DNA from: Alkalimonas sp.
GTDB taxonomy: Bacteria > Pseudomonadota > Gammaproteobacteria > Enterobacterales > Alteromonadaceae
NCBI GenBank assembly: GCA_007117525.1
Contig: SKGJ01000321.1
Coordinates: 1-6,811, forward strand
Length of the DNA: 6,811 nucleotides
Reading direction: 5' to 3'
The position numbers and the translations under genes were made by a program. Numbering within the stretch: position 1 is the first letter of the stretch; the number at the start of each line of letters is the position of its first letter. Positions 6,047-6,811 of this stretch are shown here, piece by piece. Under the pieces are notes generated by a model. The model was not told the DNA's origin. It did not search any database and was given only the letters and a program-made list of their open reading frames with translations.

Positions 6047-6101
6047 TTTTTTTAAATGTTTTTAGCTTAAAAAAACCGCTTTAAGAATGCTTTGCTATAA
6101 G
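6047..6101 (+). promoter_or_regulatory. elbB promoter with upstream A/T-rich inverted repeat
   Basis: TGC-TATAAG (6093-6101) is an extended -10 element, which explains the lack of a recognisable -35. The start is predicted near 6108, leaving a leader of about 28 nt. Upstream, T7AA (6047-6055) and TTA7 (6067-6075) form an A/T-rich inverted repeat where an UP element would be placed. It could also bind a nucleoid protein. Confidence 0.5.
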
Positions 6102-6135
6102 CTAATCCAGACAACGGTTTGAGAAGGAGTCGATG

Positions 6136-6786
6136 ATGAAAAAAGTTGCTGTTATCTTAAGTGGCTGTGGTGTGTATGACGGTGCAGAGATCCATGAATC
6201 CGTGCTCACCTTATTGCATTTGGAGCTGCAACAGGCCAGCTACCAGTGCTTTGCACCGGATTGTCTGCAGCACCATGTGATCAATCACAGAACTGGGGAC
6301 GAAATGCCTGAACAGCGTAACGTCCTAACAGAAGCTGCCCGTATTGCCCGGGGAGCCATTGCTCCCTTAACCGAATTGCAGGTAGCCGACTTTGATGCAG
6401 TGATCTTGCCCGGCGGCTTTGGCGCAGCAAAAAATTTGTCGGATTTTGCCTTTAAAGGTACCGAAGCCACGGTGCTACCCGAGCTTCAGCAAAAACTTGC
6501 CGCTTTTGCCAGCGCAGGCAAGCCGGTTGGTTTTATCTGCATTGCACCAGCTTTAATCCCACGGATCTATCCTGCCCCGGTGAGTCTGACCATTGGCACC
6601 GATGCCACGACCGCTACTGCCATCGAGCAGATGGGAGCCCAGCATGTGCACTGCCAGGTGCAGGACATCGTGATAGATCATCAAGCCAAGGTAGTCTCAA
6701 CCCCAGCCTATATGTTGGCGCAATCGGTCGCTGAGGCCAATGCCGGCATCGAGAAGCTGGTCGCTGCAGTACTGCGCTTGGCTTAA
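6136..6786 (+). CDS. elbB: ElbB, DJ-1/PfpI-family glyoxalase-like protein
   Basis: This 216-residue class I glutamine-amidotransferase-like (DJ-1/PfpI) protein is clearly ElbB (E. coli about 217). The N-terminus KKVAVILSGCGVYDGAEIHE carries the conserved Glu18. PGGFGAAKNLSDFA lies at 92-105. The nucleophile-elbow cysteine is Cys135 in GFICIAPAL, and TIGTD and TTPAYMLAQ-like blocks follow. E. coli ElbB shows weak glyoxalase III activity toward dicarbonyls and was linked by early work to isoprenoid biosynthesis; its physiological role is uncertain. Two adjacent ATG codons exist. AAGGAG (6124-6129) is three bases from 6133 but six from 6136, and the second gives MKK as in E. coli, so 6136 is chosen. 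The gene is divergent from polA. No neighbour suggests a pathway. Confidence 0.95.
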   Translation: MKKVAVILSGCGVYDGAEIHESVLTLLHLELQQASYQCFAPDCLQHHVINHRTGDEMPEQRNVLTEAARIARGAIAPLTELQVADFDAVILPGGFGAAKNLSDFAFKGTEATVLPELQQKLAAFASAGKPVGFICIAPALIPRIYPAPVSLTIGTDATTATAIEQMGAQHVHCQVQDIVIDHQAKVVSTPAYMLAQSVAEANAGIEKLVAAVLRLA

Positions 6787-6811
6787 ACACAGCAGAGCCC
6801 TGCCGATCGGG

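Noticed and set aside
6787..6811. sequence after elbB as the start of a terminator or new gene
   Set aside because: Only 25 bases remain; nothing can be supported.

Overview
The window is chromosomal DNA from a gammaproteobacterium. The gene order polA - spf (Spot 42) - engB - csr-type RNA - yihI is the one known from Escherichia coli and relatives, and every protein is a close homologue of its E. coli counterpart. The exception is a dihaem cytochrome c4 gene lying between engB and the csr-type RNA. That insertion, the mid-range base composition and the divergence of the RNAs suggest a marine or aquatic Alteromonadales/Rheinheimera-like lineage rather than an enterobacterium. This placement is an inference; no 16S gene is present. 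No mobile element, CRISPR array, tRNA or rRNA was seen.

Layout: 1-442 (-) is the 5' part of yihI, cut by the window edge. 443-1090 contains no convincing protein gene. It holds a complete-looking CsrB/CsrC-type regulatory RNA unit on the minus strand: an 18-bp UvrY/GacA-like palindrome (1009-1026), a perfect IHF consensus (930-942), a sigma70-like promoter (846-873), a roughly 280-nt RNA with eight GGA triplets, and a strong terminator (554-584). 1094-1720 (-) encodes cytochrome c4, followed by its own terminator. 1922-2527 (+) encodes the ribosome-assembly GTPase EngB. 2526-2922 contains two small RNA genes on the minus strand: Spot 42 (2684-2796), and downstream of it a candidate unrecognised RNA (about 2526-2613) with its own promoter, three stem-loops and a terminator whose U-tract overlaps the engB stop codon. 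2923-5697 (-) encodes DNA polymerase I. The 5698-6135 spacer carries two DnaA boxes upstream of polA, a 7-bp direct repeat, a possible 28-codon ORF and an extended -10 promoter for elbB. 6136-6786 (+) encodes ElbB.

Functionally the window is a housekeeping and regulatory neighbourhood. It covers DNA replication and repair (PolA), ribosome assembly (EngB, and YihI acting on Der), respiration (cytochrome c4), dicarbonyl-type metabolism (ElbB), and two global regulatory RNAs controlling carbon use (Spot 42 and the Csr system). The least expected elements are the candidate third small RNA and the intact UvrY-IHF-promoter architecture in front of a csr RNA with an otherwise unfamiliar body.
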